Shown: positions 32,424-44,878 of the stretch, piece after piece
Numbering within the stretch: the stretch's first letter is position 1
Layout of the letters: each line of letters begins with the position of its first letter
Source of the DNA: Udeniomyces pyricola
Lineage: Eukaryota; Basidiomycota; Tremellomycetes; Cystofilobasidiales; Mrakiaceae
DNA length: 64,000 nt
Reading direction: 5' to 3'
Assembly (NCBI GenBank): GCA_039545295.1
Contig: BCIK01000011.1
Location: 453,326 to 517,325 of the forward strand
The notes under the pieces: model-generated
What the model was told of the DNA's origin: nothing
Database searches by the model: none
The model's input: the letters and a program-made list of their open reading frames with translations, nothing else
Translations under genes and position numbers: made by a program

Positions 32424-34923
32424 ATGCCCGACGACTTTTTCGACAGTCCTACCGACTCATCCTCGGCTCCTCCCATCAACACCACCGAACCCGCCCTTGC
32501 TCCAGCTCACTTCTTCCACAAACAACGTCTCCCCAACGCTCCCCCCGGTTCCCTTGCCGCCGCGTCGTCCTCCAAGCGCAAGCGGGACCCTCCATCCGCA
32601 CCCAATCCTTACATTCCTCTCACCCAAGACCAACTCGACAAGAAGCTCGTACGTCTCTCTGTCTTTCTTTCTGTCTGCCTCAGTCCCCTTTTTCTACATG
32701 CTCAACCTTTTCTCCTGTCCTGACGCCCCCCTTTTTCTTATCCCAAACCCTCCTCTTCTTCAGTTTCACCTCAAAAAGTCGCTGCTCGCTGCGGCCAAGA
32801 AAGCTCAAACTTTTGAGACTCAACGCCTCATCAAGAAGGTCAACCAGCTCAAGTCAGTCGTCGCCTCCCTTCTCTCCTTTTGCTTCTTCTCCCCCTCCCC
32901 CCTCCCCTTCGTTCTTCTAGCCGACTTTTCCAAAAACAAAAGTTTTTTTTTTTTGACTCGGAACGTGGGTGGGGGAAAAATGAAGAAATGATTTCTTACC
33001 TTGGCCTTTTTTTCTGTGATGGGACGCGTGTGGAAAAGGAAAAAGGAGGGCACAGCAGCAACGGCTCCTTCGGCTTCCTCCTCCTCGACCACGTCGGCAG
33101 TTGCAAGAGAAATCACCGAGCTCTCATCCCAACTGGCCTCGCTCAAGGTCCGTCCATCATTCCCCTGTATCTGAACCAGAAAGGCAAACAACAACAACAA
33201 CAACAAACAACAACATACAGCACAAGACAATTGACTGAATCCACGCTGATTGTTCATCCATTCCCTTTCTCCAACATCCGCTGCCGCGCCTTTGTGTAGA
33301 CCCTTGATCTACCGCCCATCATCCTCACCAACCTCCACACGAAGCTAGCTAAACTCCACTTACTCTCCAATCATCCCGATCTTGCCACCCTCCTTCCTCT
33401 CCCTCCGAACTCGTCATCGACGGCGGCGGTGGCGGCCGATGACCAGACGGCGAAAGCGGCGAATCGCGTGTTGTCGTCCAAGTCGTTCGCGGCCGAGATG
33501 GGGGCGAGCGTGATCAAAGTGAAAGGGTGGATGGACCCCGAGTTCAGGGAGAGTGAGAAGGAAAAGGAGAAGATTAAGAAGAGGGAGGAAGGAAAGATGG
33601 ACAGGGTCACTAAAGGCGTTCAGGGTGGAAGTGGAGGAGGAGGAGGAGGAAGGAAAGAAGACGTTGATGACGATCAAAACGAACAAGGATCCATCGTCCC
33701 ACCTCCCATGCTTTACAACGGCGACGTCTCCGATTCCGAAGGCGATGACGAACAAGAAGCCGGTAGTCAAGCCGACTCTGACGACGACGACAACATCTCT
33801 CTGGCCTCTTGGTCTTCCGGTTCTGTAGCCTCTTTCGATTCCTCCGCCCCTCTTCCTCCTCCTCCTACAACCTCTCGGTCATCTCAGAAACGTTCTACCG
33901 CCCGTTCGACCTCCCGTTCACCTTCCCCTTCGACGACTTCACCTCCAAAGAAGAAGACCAAAGCGATGACGCCGAATGCGGCGGCCGCCGCCGCGGGCGA
34001 TCGCAAAGCCAAAGAAAAGAAGAAGAAGGCGATCTCGACCTCGACGTTCTTACCTTCGCTCTCGGCCGGTTACGTCTTTGGAGGGAGTGATTCTGAACCG
34101 GAAGCGTTGAGCGATGAGGAACCGGGAAGGAAGAATCGAAGAGGTCAGAGAGCTAGGAAAGCGTGAGTGTCGTTGGTTTCTCTTAGTCCTTTTCTTGGGA
34201 GACTCTACCCTTTTGGGTTGGATTTTTTTTGGGGGGGAGGAGGAGGGGGAGGACATGCTTGCCCACCATACACATACCGATCGAGGAAGGGGATGTCCTG
34301 AGATTGACCATGTTTGACTTATATCTACTCACTTGCTTCTTCTCAACACTCTTCCTCCTCCGCCCCCCCCCCCCGCGCCTTCCCTTTCCCTCCGTCTTAT
34401 CTTCTTCTTCTTCCATAGGATCTGGGAGAAGAAATACGGTTCAAACGCGAACCATCTCAAAGCGCGTACTGCCGAATTCACCGAAGCGACCCGGGGTCGA
34501 GGGGGTGGGAGTGGAATCGGTCGGGGTGGGGGTGTGACCCATGCGAGTCGAGGGACGCGTTATCGATTGGCGCCTCAACCAGGTCGGATTGGACCGGGTC
34601 GAGGTCGGTTCGATGCGCCGACGACGGGAGATGGAGGTTGGGGTGGACCTGGTTCGGGGTCGGCAGGTGGGGAAGGAGGAGGAGGAGGAGGAGTTGCGAC
34701 GAGAGGTGGTGGTGGAGCTGGACGAGGTGGGTTCGGTGGTGTCGGTGCTGGGCGAGGCGGTTTCACAGCGGCTCCTTCTCTTCCTTCTTCGGCGTCGGCA
34801 GGTGGAGGTGGAGGAACGACTGCGGTCAAGAAGGATCTTCACCCTTCTTGGGTCGCCAAGCAGAAGCAGAAGGAGATGATGGCTACCATGGCACCCAAAG
34901 GAAAGAAGGTCGTGTTTGATTGA
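32424..34923 (+). CDS. BUD22: BUD22/SRFBP1-family ribosome biogenesis factor
   Basis: Five exons: 32424-32648, 32764-32852, 33039-33147, 33300-34162, 34419-34923, about 596 aa. Bud22 is a nucleolar protein needed for 18S rRNA processing. Family blocks are LKKSLLAAAKKAQTFETQRL (coiled coil), EITELSSQLASLK, LDLPPIILTNLHTKLAKLHL, the middle IKVKGWMDPEF, and the C-terminal DLHPSWVAKQKQKEMM and GKKVVFD. The centre is acidic with Ser/Lys-rich nuclear-type segments (KKKTK, KEKKKK). Between IWEKKYGSNANHLK and the tail lies a long GAR/RGG region rich in RGG, GRGGF and poly-G. The acceptor of exon 3 is the least certain junction. Confidence 0.87.
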
Positions 34924-35390
34924 TTTTTCTCTTCTCTATTGCTTTTGCTTTTGCTTCTGTCTTTTTTCTTGGTGGGGAGAGGGGGGGGGGGACGGATGGA
35001 TGTCATTGCTGCATTCTTTTTTTTTCTTCATTTCCGGTTGTGTTGTGTTTGAGTGAGAGGAGCGCATTGCGCATGTATAGACGGCTGAAGAAGGAACTAA
35101 AAAGAAGGAACGAATGCGTGCTAGAGTGGGTTCATTCAAGGAGAAGAAGAAGCAGAGCAAAAAACAATTAAAGGAGAAGGAGAGATAGTTTGGGGGGAGG
35201 GGGGGTTGATCAAGAACTGAAGATAGACTTGGAAACAAAGAGACACAGAAATTATATGGAAAAGCAGTAGGTCCGTGCATGATGACGATACTGTAAGCAT
35301 GCATGACTGGATGGCAAAGGGCTAAATCGTCCAATCGAGATCAAGAGGAATCTGCAGATGATCTCGAAAAAGAAAGAATTGAAACTAGAA

Positions 35391-35427
<37 letters not shown>

Positions 35428-35741
35428 TAGATCTTTTTCTTGTGTGGTGGTAAAGGAAGGATAAATGATCTGACCGACCGCGCTGGGACGCGGTAGTACA
35501 CCGACGTACGCACGATTAACATGACTAAAAGCAGTAGCAGATCGAGGCAGAAAATGTAAAAGGAGAGCACAAGTGCAAAGTCGGGACAAAAAAAGAAGAA
35601 AAAGAAAGACAACGAGCCAGTGCAAGACAAACAAGCAAACAAGATGGAAAGAAAACATAAAAGACAAGTTCTACACAAAGAAAAAGAAAAACTCATCAAC
35701 ATATCTCATATATATGGTATAACACATCGATCCGTCACGCA
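34924..35741. other. Convergent intergenic region BUD22 / TM7S3-like gene
   Basis: It holds two 3' ends and no supportable gene. It is purine-rich on the plus strand from about 35080 on, with an A32 run at 35394-35425 and one TGATCA near 35205. Confidence 0.55.
35394..35425. repeat. Poly-A(32) tract
   Basis: An uninterrupted run of about 32 A on the plus strand between two convergent genes. I see no retroposon body attached to it. Confidence 0.85.
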
Positions 35742-38458
35742 TCAGATCATGCCTGCTCGTGTCAAAGGCAAATCGTACGCAAGCGGCCTCGTATTCCCAA
35801 CCTTGGGTGGCGGTGGTACCACAACTCCCCACGGATCCACGACCGATTCCACCTCGACAACTCCTTCCTTGGGCTCATGCGTTTTGGCTCGAATGGCGTC
35901 GAAGAGGTTAGCACGCCTCGTTGGGGTGCTATCATGAGTCATCTGATCTGCCTCGTTTTCTGGCGTCAACGTCGAGGTTGAAGGTACAAATCCTATCGGA
36001 TGTAGAGGGACCCGTAAAGAAGAGAGAGATGAAGAGGAAATGGATGAGGCCTGACGGGTGAGATGGTTCGATTCATACGTCGATACAACAGATGGTTGCC
36101 GAGAGAGGTTGCTCCCATAATTGGTCTGGCCACGAGGTGAGTTCGGCGTCGAGTAGACAGAGATCATGGAGTCAATCGGGTACCGACGAGGCATTTCAAT
36201 CTCTGAAGATCCCGAGAAATAGTACGATGCAATATTCGTCTCGCGAGGTGTGCCACTAAAGGATTCTCGAGCGGGTCGGCCAAAGGTTGGGACAGATGGC
36301 GACGAGTCAGCGGCAGTAAGTCGGTCGAGCGGAGAAGCCGTAGCAAGATCGATCAAGTTGGTGAACGGAGCAGGAGAGCCGAGAATAGATGGAGATGATG
36401 GTATTGGGACCAATTGACGAAGCGTCGGCTGAGGATCACGAGCTCGACCGTTGAGAGAAGGCCGAGGTCGGAGCGGACGAAGCGCCGTTGGTGGGCGCAT
36501 CAGTGGATGGCAAGGGTCCCAAATTCCGGTTGGCACCTTGCCTCTTTTCGGAAGGAGTGGTTTTCTATTGGATGAAGAGGATGGTGGAGGCCGTGCACTA
36601 GCCAAATTTGACTTTGACGGAACTGTCTCTGGAACTCTCGGCTCGCGGCCGAAGACCTGAAGCCCAACACCGGCTGATCCGTTCCTCCCATCTCTTTCGA
36701 CCTCTTGGATCGGCGAGACCGGCATGAGTAGTCCTCTACTATCACGCGGGAGTCGATCGACCTCCCATGGCTTCAACATCGCTCCGTTCGGACGCAAGAC
36801 AACGAGCGGAGCGTCCTTCTCTTCGATGGTAGGCGCATACACGACGGGTGCTTTGGAGAAGCGACGTGCAAACGTGTCGTTGGCATTGAAGGTTGAGGAG
36901 GGCGTCTCGAGAAGAGGTTCCCATTGCTTAGGGCTGATTTTAATGTGAATGAGCATTGAACGAAAAAAAAATACATCAGACATCAGTGGAAGCGTGGGCA
37001 GAACAACGATAGGAAACGACTCAACGATGGGGAACGCAAACTCACAGTGGACGTCGAATGAACGGACCTTTGAATACAAAGTGCTGAACGATGCCCGCTA
37101 GTAGCCTACGATTCAGACACTCGACCACAAACATAGAGGGTGAGAAGAGATATCGTCAGATCACCGCTGCGTGCGTTGCCCTGAGAAGCAGGGTCTTGCT
37201 GGCTCCAAGGCGACTCACGCCACACCGAGCCCGCTTCCAAAGATGATTTGCGTGTTGAACCCTGGATTGTACGCTGTTCTTTGAATAGCCTGAGGAAAAA
37301 ATGGACGGAATACCCCTATCAATCAGCAACAGGCTCCTCATCGACACAAATCAAAAGAAGGAAAAAAAAAAGTATTCCAGTCAAGAGTAAATCATAGACT
37401 CACGCCAGAGTGAGAGTCATTGCTATCAAAGATTGTGCGAAGACCATAGGAGGCCGTAGTAACGGAGCTACCGTCCAAGATGAGGTCAACGGCGAGACAG
37501 ATGAGGAACCCGCCAGAGAGACTGGATCCAACAATCTGCAACGAAAGCAGGCACAGACGAAAAATGTCGACCGTGTCACCGGCAAGAGGCATGTTAGATT
37601 TTGGTTGAATCAACTTGGCTAAAATAACGTCCAGTCTGATTGGACTTGTTCAAGACAGGCTTATTTTGGATGTGACTCACTACCCCTTCTCTCTGCCATC
37701 TGATGCCTGATCCTACGCCGACCAGGGCGCCAAGGCCAATCAATACGTATGCGGCCTGCTCCACGGGGATTAACCACCCTCGCCTGAGCAGCATAATTTG
37801 GAGCGCAAACGCGACGCCACCAACACCCACGAGAAGAATGTGACCGATGTAGCGAAAAGCATGAAGGAAGCCAAGAGCGTGACCGCAGATGGCGAGAATG
37901 AGGGTAGGAATGAGCGTACAGAAGAGATCGAAGAGAATTGCAGAGAGATTGTGGGTGGAAGGGAACGAGTTGGTGAAGGAAACCCAAACTGATTGACACA
38001 AAGCAAGGGAGAGGGGGAGGATAGGGAAATTGTCAGCGCCCCAGACTATTATCGTGATAGGAGGTAGGTAGCAATCGACTGCGGGACGAGATTGGGATAC
38101 CAAAGGGGATTTTTAACTCACCGACGAGAGCCAGGGAGAGACCTACGCCTGCACCGCAAGTGAATCTCATCGCCAGCGCAGAGAAGAGGAACTCCTATCA
38201 GGATGCAATCTGCCCCAATAGGCCCCACATATCAACCCAAGAAGAAAAAGACACAAGAGTCAGAAGAATACTTAAGACATTGGCCACGGCACCGCAGGCT
38301 GATGCTCGAGGGTCCCTCACTTGTTGGTGAACTAGGACAGTTGACTCACAGCTCGCCCAAACATATCGCAGCACGCCAAATCCACCGTCACTTCCGATCC
38401 CACGCATCAGAGCAGCCTCGTCCAGCCCACTCGCCCGTTCCACCAGGAAAATCATCAT
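35742..38458 (-). CDS. Probable TM7S3/TM198-like (DUF4203) multi-pass protein with long cytosolic tail
   Basis: Well-supported exons, all in phase: 38194-38122, 37988-37681, 37535-37404, 37289-37219, 37105-37046, 36933-35742. They encode at least four hydrophobic helices, including ILAICGHALGFLHAFRYIG, AAYVLIGLGALVGVGSGI and IVGSSLSGGFLICLAVDLIL. A conserved-looking loop (SYGLRTIFDSNDSHSG), one more helix and KGPFIRRPL come next, then about 400 aa of Ser/Pro-rich tail rich in basic and phospho-site-like motifs. The helix-loop order resembles fungal TM7S3/TM198-domain proteins, but I cannot score the match. The first exon is not resolved: a frame from ATG 38458 (MMIFLVERAS) joins in phase, yet an upstream frame containing TLFGYKLSQLF (near 38530-38570) may be the true beginning. 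Function unknown. Confidence 0.5.
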
Positions 38459-39294
38459 GTTGTTGAGGAGTGTTTCTCAAGGACGTATTATAAGTAGGAG
38501 ATGGGCTGGTCCAGACGAGAAGAGTTGTGAGAGCTTGTAGCCGAACAGGGTGCAGATAGTTGAGTAGATCGACGCAGCAAGATGATGTCGTGTTGGATAG
38601 GAGTCAGGGAAGAGGACCAGGCGCTTTTTGTGGCTGTATGAAGGGATAGGTGGAAACAAAGCTTGCGACTGGACAAGGGGGCGGGAGATGAAATGGATAG
38701 GTGTTTGGACCAGCCAAGACGTTGTAGTGAAAGGAACGTGGTGGCGAGGGCGCGAAGCAAGTCAGATGTGAGCACACAATGGCAGTAATGGTTTGATAGA
38801 CATCTGCGAGATGAAGCGTGAAGGAAACTATGGAGAGGAGGCATCAATGTTAGCAAGCTAGGGGTTAGTTAGGGGTGAAGGGTTTGGGGTAAGGTCCGAG
38901 GGAGGTCCGAGCTAGAAGAGGGGTCAAAGCGGAAGTGATCGAAAGTAAAGCGAGAGTCAAGTATATGACATCAGCTAACATCGATGGTCGATGACGTTAG
39001 ACTGAATCTTACAGCATATGCTTACCGACTTGCAAAAATCAGCCACAGCTGAACGACAGAAATGAAGCCACAAGAAGAAGAAAAGGCAAAAAAACATGGC
39101 GGAGAATACATTTGCATACAAGAAACCGATAGACCAACGAAAAGAGAAGAGTGTAACACTAAAACAAAACCGTCTGGTTCCCCCTACGTATGCCTGACTC
39201 GTCATGAAGAGGAAGAGAGAAAGATGCGGTGAAGGAGCGGAAAGAGATCGAGAAGCAAAAGGCATCGGCTCCACACCGCTTCAATTGATACCCC
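38459..39294. other. Intergenic: upstream of TM7S3-like gene and GDI 3' side
   Basis: Both flanking genes are on the minus strand. Bases 38480-38860 may contain a missed first exon of the TM7S3-like gene (open frame with TLFGYKL). Beyond that only AG/AC-rich non-coding sequence is seen, with a duplicated GGTCCGAG at 38895-38911. Confidence 0.45.
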
Positions 39295-41869
39295 TTAATC
39301 TTCCTCATCAGCCGAGATCTTGGCCTTGGCCGTCAACACGAGCTTCTCTCCCATGATCCTCTCGTAAACGTCCTTGACATCGTCGACGACCGTCTCAAAG
39401 TGAGAAGTAGCGTCGTACGACTTGGTGATGAAGATGTTGTCCTCCTTGCCGCTCGAGGTGGGGGTGAACATGGGCGTGATAGAGACATATCTGTGACAGA
39501 AGAGACACATAAAAGGGTCAGCAAGGGGATAAGTTTAACCCAGGGGTGCGTACGAAGCCGAGGGCTCGCCAAATCGAGAAAGGAACGGACTTCTCCAGAA
39601 TAGGACCAAGCAGCTGGAGACCAGGCGCAATCTCCCGCTCCGGGGTCGAAGTCTCACAGATCGTCGACACGATAGCGACGGTGTATCCCTTGGCGGCAAC
39701 ATTGTGAGCAGACGAGACCGACGCAATGTAAATGTCTGCGGACAAACAAGTGAGCAGGCGGAGCGAGTAATCAAAACGTCAACTCTGAGTAGGCGGTCTA
39801 CTGAAACGCGCAAGTTTGTCAGAAATGCTGGACTCACCATTTCGTCGACCGACCTGGTTCTGAGGAATGATGATCTGGACGGAATCGCTCTCATCGGTCC
39901 CGGGGATGGTGCTCTTGAGCAAGCAGATGCACCTGATGACCTTGCCCTCCTCAACCACACGGATCTTGCCTCCCTCTTGCTGAGCCGTCTTACCGCCACC
40001 ACCAAAGTAATCAGGGCTACCGATAACGAGACCAGCCTTGGCGATCTCCTCACCCGACCGAACTCCAACAAACTTGCCCGTCTCGGGATCGGTGATGACT
40101 TCATCAATGGGCTTGTCGAGCATGTATGTTCCGCCGTGAATGGCAGACAGTCGGGCGAACGCCTGAGGAAGCTCGCCCAAGCCGTAGAGAGGGTAGATGT
40201 AAGGCGATTTACCGTAGCGAGCCATGGAGGAGGTGTACAGGATGATACGGTCGTAGGTCGGGCGAGCGGGCTTAGTCTTGTAGCTGTATGCGGAGAGAGG
40301 AGTGTTTGAAGAAGGAGATGTTAATCAGTCATTTGGGAGATGTCAGTCAGACGATCCAAGATGATGAGCATCGACACGAGGATACTTGACCGCCGATCGG
40401 ACCAGACGGATAGTTGTCCAAAGAGTAATCAAACGTACTCATCGTCCAGGTAAAGAGCCATGGCGTGTCCGACGAAGTCCTGGGTTCCTGGCTCGAGTCC
40501 AAACTTCTCGTAGACCTTCTTCATCGGGTCGGTGTCAAGGTTGATACCTAGCCGTAGTAACGCCAGCACAGTGGATTGGTTGAAGGATAATCGTTAGCTA
40601 CGCTCTGGCCAAGCATCCCTTGTACGGCACGGTCAACCCACAGATCAGAACACTTACCCTGGTGAGTCGTAGGATCATCGTCCTTCCATCCCTGGAGGAA
40701 CTCAAAGAACTTCTTGGCCCGTCGCTTCTCAAAGATGCCCATGAGGTTGCTCCTGAGCGCCTCCATCTCGGTCGAGGGTACCTTGGAGATCCGACCGTCT
40801 CGGTAGACAAACGAGCCCGCGATCTGCTTGAACTCGAGATATCGGAGGACGTCGGTGTGGATGAGGATCTTGGTGAGTTCACCCGAGGCGATGATGAACT
40901 TGGGACTGCGTGGATCGAAGTTGGAGAAGGGAGGGAGGAATGGTAATGGTTGTTCGTGGACGTAAGTTTGGACTTCCCATCGTTGTTTGTCACGACTATT
41001 CGGCAAGTCGACAGCTGCAGAACGTACACAAGATCGATGGCCCAGTCTCGGTCCTTGCCATATTCGGTAGGTTGGGTCGTTCCGGGACGGAAGTGTGCGT
41101 AGGTCTAGGTAGCATGACGAGGAAGAAGGAGGACGTCATCAGACAGGAACGGAAAGGACAAGAAGGAAAGAGGGCAAATGATGGATAAGCTTGCGTGTTG
41201 GACAACATGGAGCAAAAAGAGATTCAAACAGTCTGAGAAAACAACCGCAGATGACTCTGAGCTTGCTTGACAAGCTCTACATCTTGAGCACTATCGTGTC
41301 GATAGGCACGAGATGGAGAGACGCGGAGAGAAGATCGACTCGGCCAGTCGCGATGTCTCCTTCCGGTCTATCTCTCAACTTCTTCCTCCAGCACATCCCA
41401 GAAAGGACCCACATTGCGTCGAGAGGATAGCAGAACGATGGGAATAGTCCTGTCGTTTGCCTCGATGCAAACAATGGCCAATGTTTCTTCCAATGCCAGC
41501 ACATCGCCTTCGTGGCATTCCCCCTTCCCCTTCTCTCCCTTTCCTGTCCCCTCTTTCCACCCCTCTCGGGATCAACAGCGACCCGACCGTCCGGGCGCCC
41601 AGCGGTGTCCCCTCGAATCCGGATCCATTGTATTCAACTCACCTGGGTCAAGTTGAGACTGGCGCTCTCACCACCGTAGTACTGGTTTCGGTCGATATGG
41701 AGAACCTTCTTGCCGGCGACCGAGAGGAGACCCGAGAGGATGCATTCTGAGAGTCCCGTGCCGAGAACAATGACCTGGTTGAGGAAAGTCGGGAGAGGAT
41801 CAGTTGGAGATAGGTTGAGACGAGGATGGGAGATTGAGAAGGGGAACTGACGTCATATTCTTCGTCCAT
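39295..41869 (-). CDS. GDI1: Rab GDP-dissociation inhibitor (GDI1/SEC19)
   Basis: Eight exons: 41869-41852, 41774-41643, 41104-41028, 40905-40658, 40547-40439, 40283-39838, 39735-39591, 39490-39295, about 456 aa. GDI extracts prenylated Rab-GDP from membranes and recycles it. Family blocks are [21 protein letters not shown] (Rossmann-like start), [24 protein letters not shown]-type segment [55 protein letters not shown], and [23 protein letters not shown] near the C-terminus. Exon 1 is only 18 nt (MDEEYD). The exon 7 donor is taken as GTCCGT at 39590 because this rejoins LLGPILEK to [10 protein letters not shown] in the family register. Confidence 0.95.
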
Positions 41870-42333
41870 GTTGAGATATTGGCTGTGTGGGTTGGAATGA
41901 GAAGGGGCAAGGGGTGGGTTGTGTTGATGGAGAAAGGGCGCGCGGCAAGGCGACGAGGTGTTTGGTGCCAGCAGCAGCAGCAGCAGTCCCAGCTTAGGCG
42001 GCGGCCTGGCCTGGCATGATCTCATGCATGTTATGACGTTGCTTTTCATTTTATTTGTCTGCAGTTCACTCTATCGTATGTATCTTTTCGTCCATCATTC
42101 CATCTCAACCGCACTCGTCTTACAAATATTTTCAGCTTGCCATGCCTAAGGACTATAGCTCGGATCAAAAGCAGACTTGATTTTTTGAGCCATGGATATA
42201 TATGTTTTTCCCTTCACCATCCTTCCAAGCCCCTCTCTTCCCCGATCGCCTTCCCTTCTTCTCACATCCCACAGATCGCTCTCCAGTCCAATCATCTTTC
42301 CTTTTCTCGCCTTGTCCTGCCAAATCTCTTTGC
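41870..42333. promoter_or_regulatory. Intergenic: GDI promoter and mS45 3' side
   Basis: A 464-bp spacer between two minus-strand genes. It has a short (CAG)n near 41970-41985, a palindromic CATGATCTCATGCATG at 42014-42029 and AT-rich sequence after 42040. No gene is supported. Confidence 0.45.
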
Positions 42334-44374
42334 TTAGTCTTGCAAGATGGAGGATCGCTTCCTGACCTGCCTCTTGAACTCGTTGAGACGGATCTTCTTG
42401 TTTTTGAGGTACTTGGCCTTGCGGTCCTTGGAAGATTGAACCCTGAACTGTTGCTTCTTCTGCTGGATAGCCTGGTGAACCAGGAACTTGGGGGTCGTAC
42501 CGGGCTTCGTCATGCGATCAATAATCTGCTGCGTTGGCGTTCGGATACCTTGGGCCGAGAGGTGAACCTTGTGAGCGTATGCGGCTCGGATCTTTTGACG
42601 CGCCGTCCTGGGTGCACCCGAAAGTCTGGACCTCGCCTGACCATCAGGTAGGACAGCCTTCGGCATGAGTCGACCCTCGCCTTTGGAAATGAGCGGCATA
42701 AACTTGTGGATGAAGCCCTTTGGCGAAGGTCGCGGTGATCCGCGCAGGTTGACGTATCCATCCCAAGCCTGACCGACAAACTTGTTCTTGACGTCAACAA
42801 AGTTCCAAACGGCCTCCCTTCCGGACGAAACGAGCTTGCTCTCAAAGAGGGGGAGCTTCGGGATCGGTTTCAAAGGCCGGTCGAGATCCATCTTGAGCGT
42901 CATGGGCGTTCGACCCTCTTCAGCAAACTCCCACGACATGGCACCGATTCGGCCGTCGACGCGGAACCCTTCGAGGTGCTCGTTGAACCGGGTGATCTCA
43001 CCACGATCAACTCGGTCCGATTCAATATCTCGGTCGAGGTCGATGCGGGAAGAAAGCTGGGAGGGGAACTGGTCCATCGCTGGCGTTCGGGTGTTGTAAG
43101 GTCGGTTACGGTCGTGGGGGGCAACACAGAGGAAGGCCTCCATGCCTCGGGCAAACGGCGCCTGAATTGGCTTGTTCTGCAAAACGAAGAAGAGGGTAAA
43201 CAATAAGTCAATGCGCCGTTTGCGGTAGCAACTCAAGCGAGCATGGCAGACACGTGACGATGACTCAACCCAGGCATGGAAGCAGCTCGTCAAAGAGAAC
43301 CAAAGAGAAGAGAGGAGAGCTCCCGATCAACTTACAAGCTTCTTCCACGTCTCTCCAACCTGACCCGTCTTGATGATTCCCTTGATACGATCTTTCGAGA
43401 TGCGGTACTTGTCGGCTAGGAGTTGGATTCGTGCCGCCTGACCGAGCTCGGGGCGGAAGCGGGTGTAGACTTCGTAGACTTCGGCTTGGAAGTCGCAAGA
43501 AAGGGGTGGTTCGGGCTTGAAGTAAGGGTTCGAGGGGTAAGGCTAAACACCGGACCGGACCAGGTGAGCAAACAACACGTTGAGTTAGGGCCGAAGCGAG
43601 CAACTAAGACGGTCGCGACGATAGGTTGATACCAGAGAGCGAGGGATTCTAAAAGGATGGAACAACTGGCTGGTTCATCCGTTCAATGAACGGGGACAAA
43701 GCGAAGTTATTGCGTCTGAACGGTGGGTTTCGAAACGCGTCACTTGCATACACACAAAGACTGGCAATATTGTCTGCATCTCTATTGGACGTCTTCAGAT
43801 GACAATTGGAAGAGATAGGGAAAGGCGCAGAGGCGAGGAAAGGAAGGGGGAGGGGGGAAAGCGGAAGCGGAAGAAAGCGCCAACATCCCATCGTAGAACC
43901 GGCAAAGGGCAAGAGTTGTCGTCTAACAGCGTGCCTTGACTCTTGCTGGTTGTGTGCATATGGACACACGAAGCAGAGTAACACGTCGATAATGGAGATT
44001 CATATATTAGAGCAAGCACTCACGATATGTCCTCCAAGCCAGTTGGTTTGGCCAGGCGTCGGCCACTTGTATTGGAGACCCGCATTCATGGACCAATCTC
44101 TGAACGTCTTGTTTGAATCATCCTTGGTTCGAGCTGACCGACTATCGAATCTGGAGGGTGCGGCACCGGCATCGTGGCCTTGGGTGAGGTCAGGCGTAGT
44201 GGAGACGGAGGAGAGGTCGACCGAGTTGGCGTTGACGGTCAAGGGAAGCTGGGCTGGGGAGGAATGGGAGAGGGAGCGACATTGCTGTCGGATGGTGGTG
44301 GTCGAGCGAAGTAGTGCAGAGGTCGAGGCAAAGGAGGAGAAAGGGGTGTGCGGAAGGTGTCGAGGGAGAGACAT
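42334..44374 (-). CDS. Mitochondrial small-subunit ribosomal protein, mS45/Bot1p-like
   Basis: Three exons: 44374-44024, 43542-43336, 43176-42334, about 466 aa. The N-terminus is basic and Ser/Thr-rich without early acids (MSLPRHLPHTPFSSFASTSA), a good mitochondrial presequence. The core reads VYEVYTRFRPELGQAARIQLLADKYRISKDRIKGIIKTGQVGETWKKL. This fits the PF12298 (Bot1p, eukaryotic mitochondrial regulator; mS45) pattern of an exposed motif followed by a helix-turn-helix-like segment. The C-terminus is strongly basic (KKIRLNEFKRQVRKRS), suited to rRNA binding. It is divergent from uS12m, another mitoribosomal gene. The presequence and basic tail are clear; the family name is inferred from the core only. 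Confidence 0.65.
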
Positions 44375-44878
44375 GGTTGTTGGGGAAGGGGGAGCGAGTA
44401 TCGGAGGTCGGGTGAGGATGGAATGGGAAAGGAAATGGTCGGATGATGGATGGATTGCTGCTTTGGGAGTTGGAAGCTAGCTTTTGGGGGATGCAACACC
44501 GGCGAGACTGTGGGACAGATGACGGCGACCGGCTAGCAGAGCTGGAGTGGAATGATGGGTTAAGCTTTAATGAATGTTGTGCGATGGTGGATATCCGGTG
44601 GATGGTCAAAAAGAGAAGGCTCATGAATCGATGAGCCTGGCTGGTTCATCCATTCGTTTGCTCAGACTGAGTATACTGATCACCTGGAATGTGATCGGAT
44701 CATGATCATGATCAGTCACTAGTCATTCGATATTCGACATTCAATCAATCCAAAGGTCACAGAGGTCACTCACGCCATTAATATAACCGCATACACTCAC
44801 ACTCACATTCCCATTCCCATTCCTATTTCCATCCCCCACTCTGCCTCTACATAAGCCACACTCGTCCACACGCCCCTC
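44375..44878. promoter_or_regulatory. Bidirectional promoter region of two mitoribosomal genes (mS45 / uS12m)
   Basis: A 504-bp region separates the divergent ATGs of mS45-like and uS12m. It contains three TGATCA palindromes within 38 bp (44677-44682, 44703-44708, 44709-44714), a duplicated GGCTGGTTCATCCATTC-like motif (44640 region, also seen at 43669), and an ACACTCACACTC / CCCATTCCCATT leader before uS12m. No gene is present. Confidence 0.6.

Noticed and set aside
35394..35425. Poly-A tail of a retroposed element
   Set aside because: No upstream gene copy, target-site duplication or RNA pol III boxes are visible; isolated A runs also occur in introns here.
39535..40107. 190-codon minus-strand Arg/Ser-rich frame
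   Set aside because: It is an out-of-frame reading of GDI exons 6-7, whose proper frame gives strongly conserved GDI sequence.
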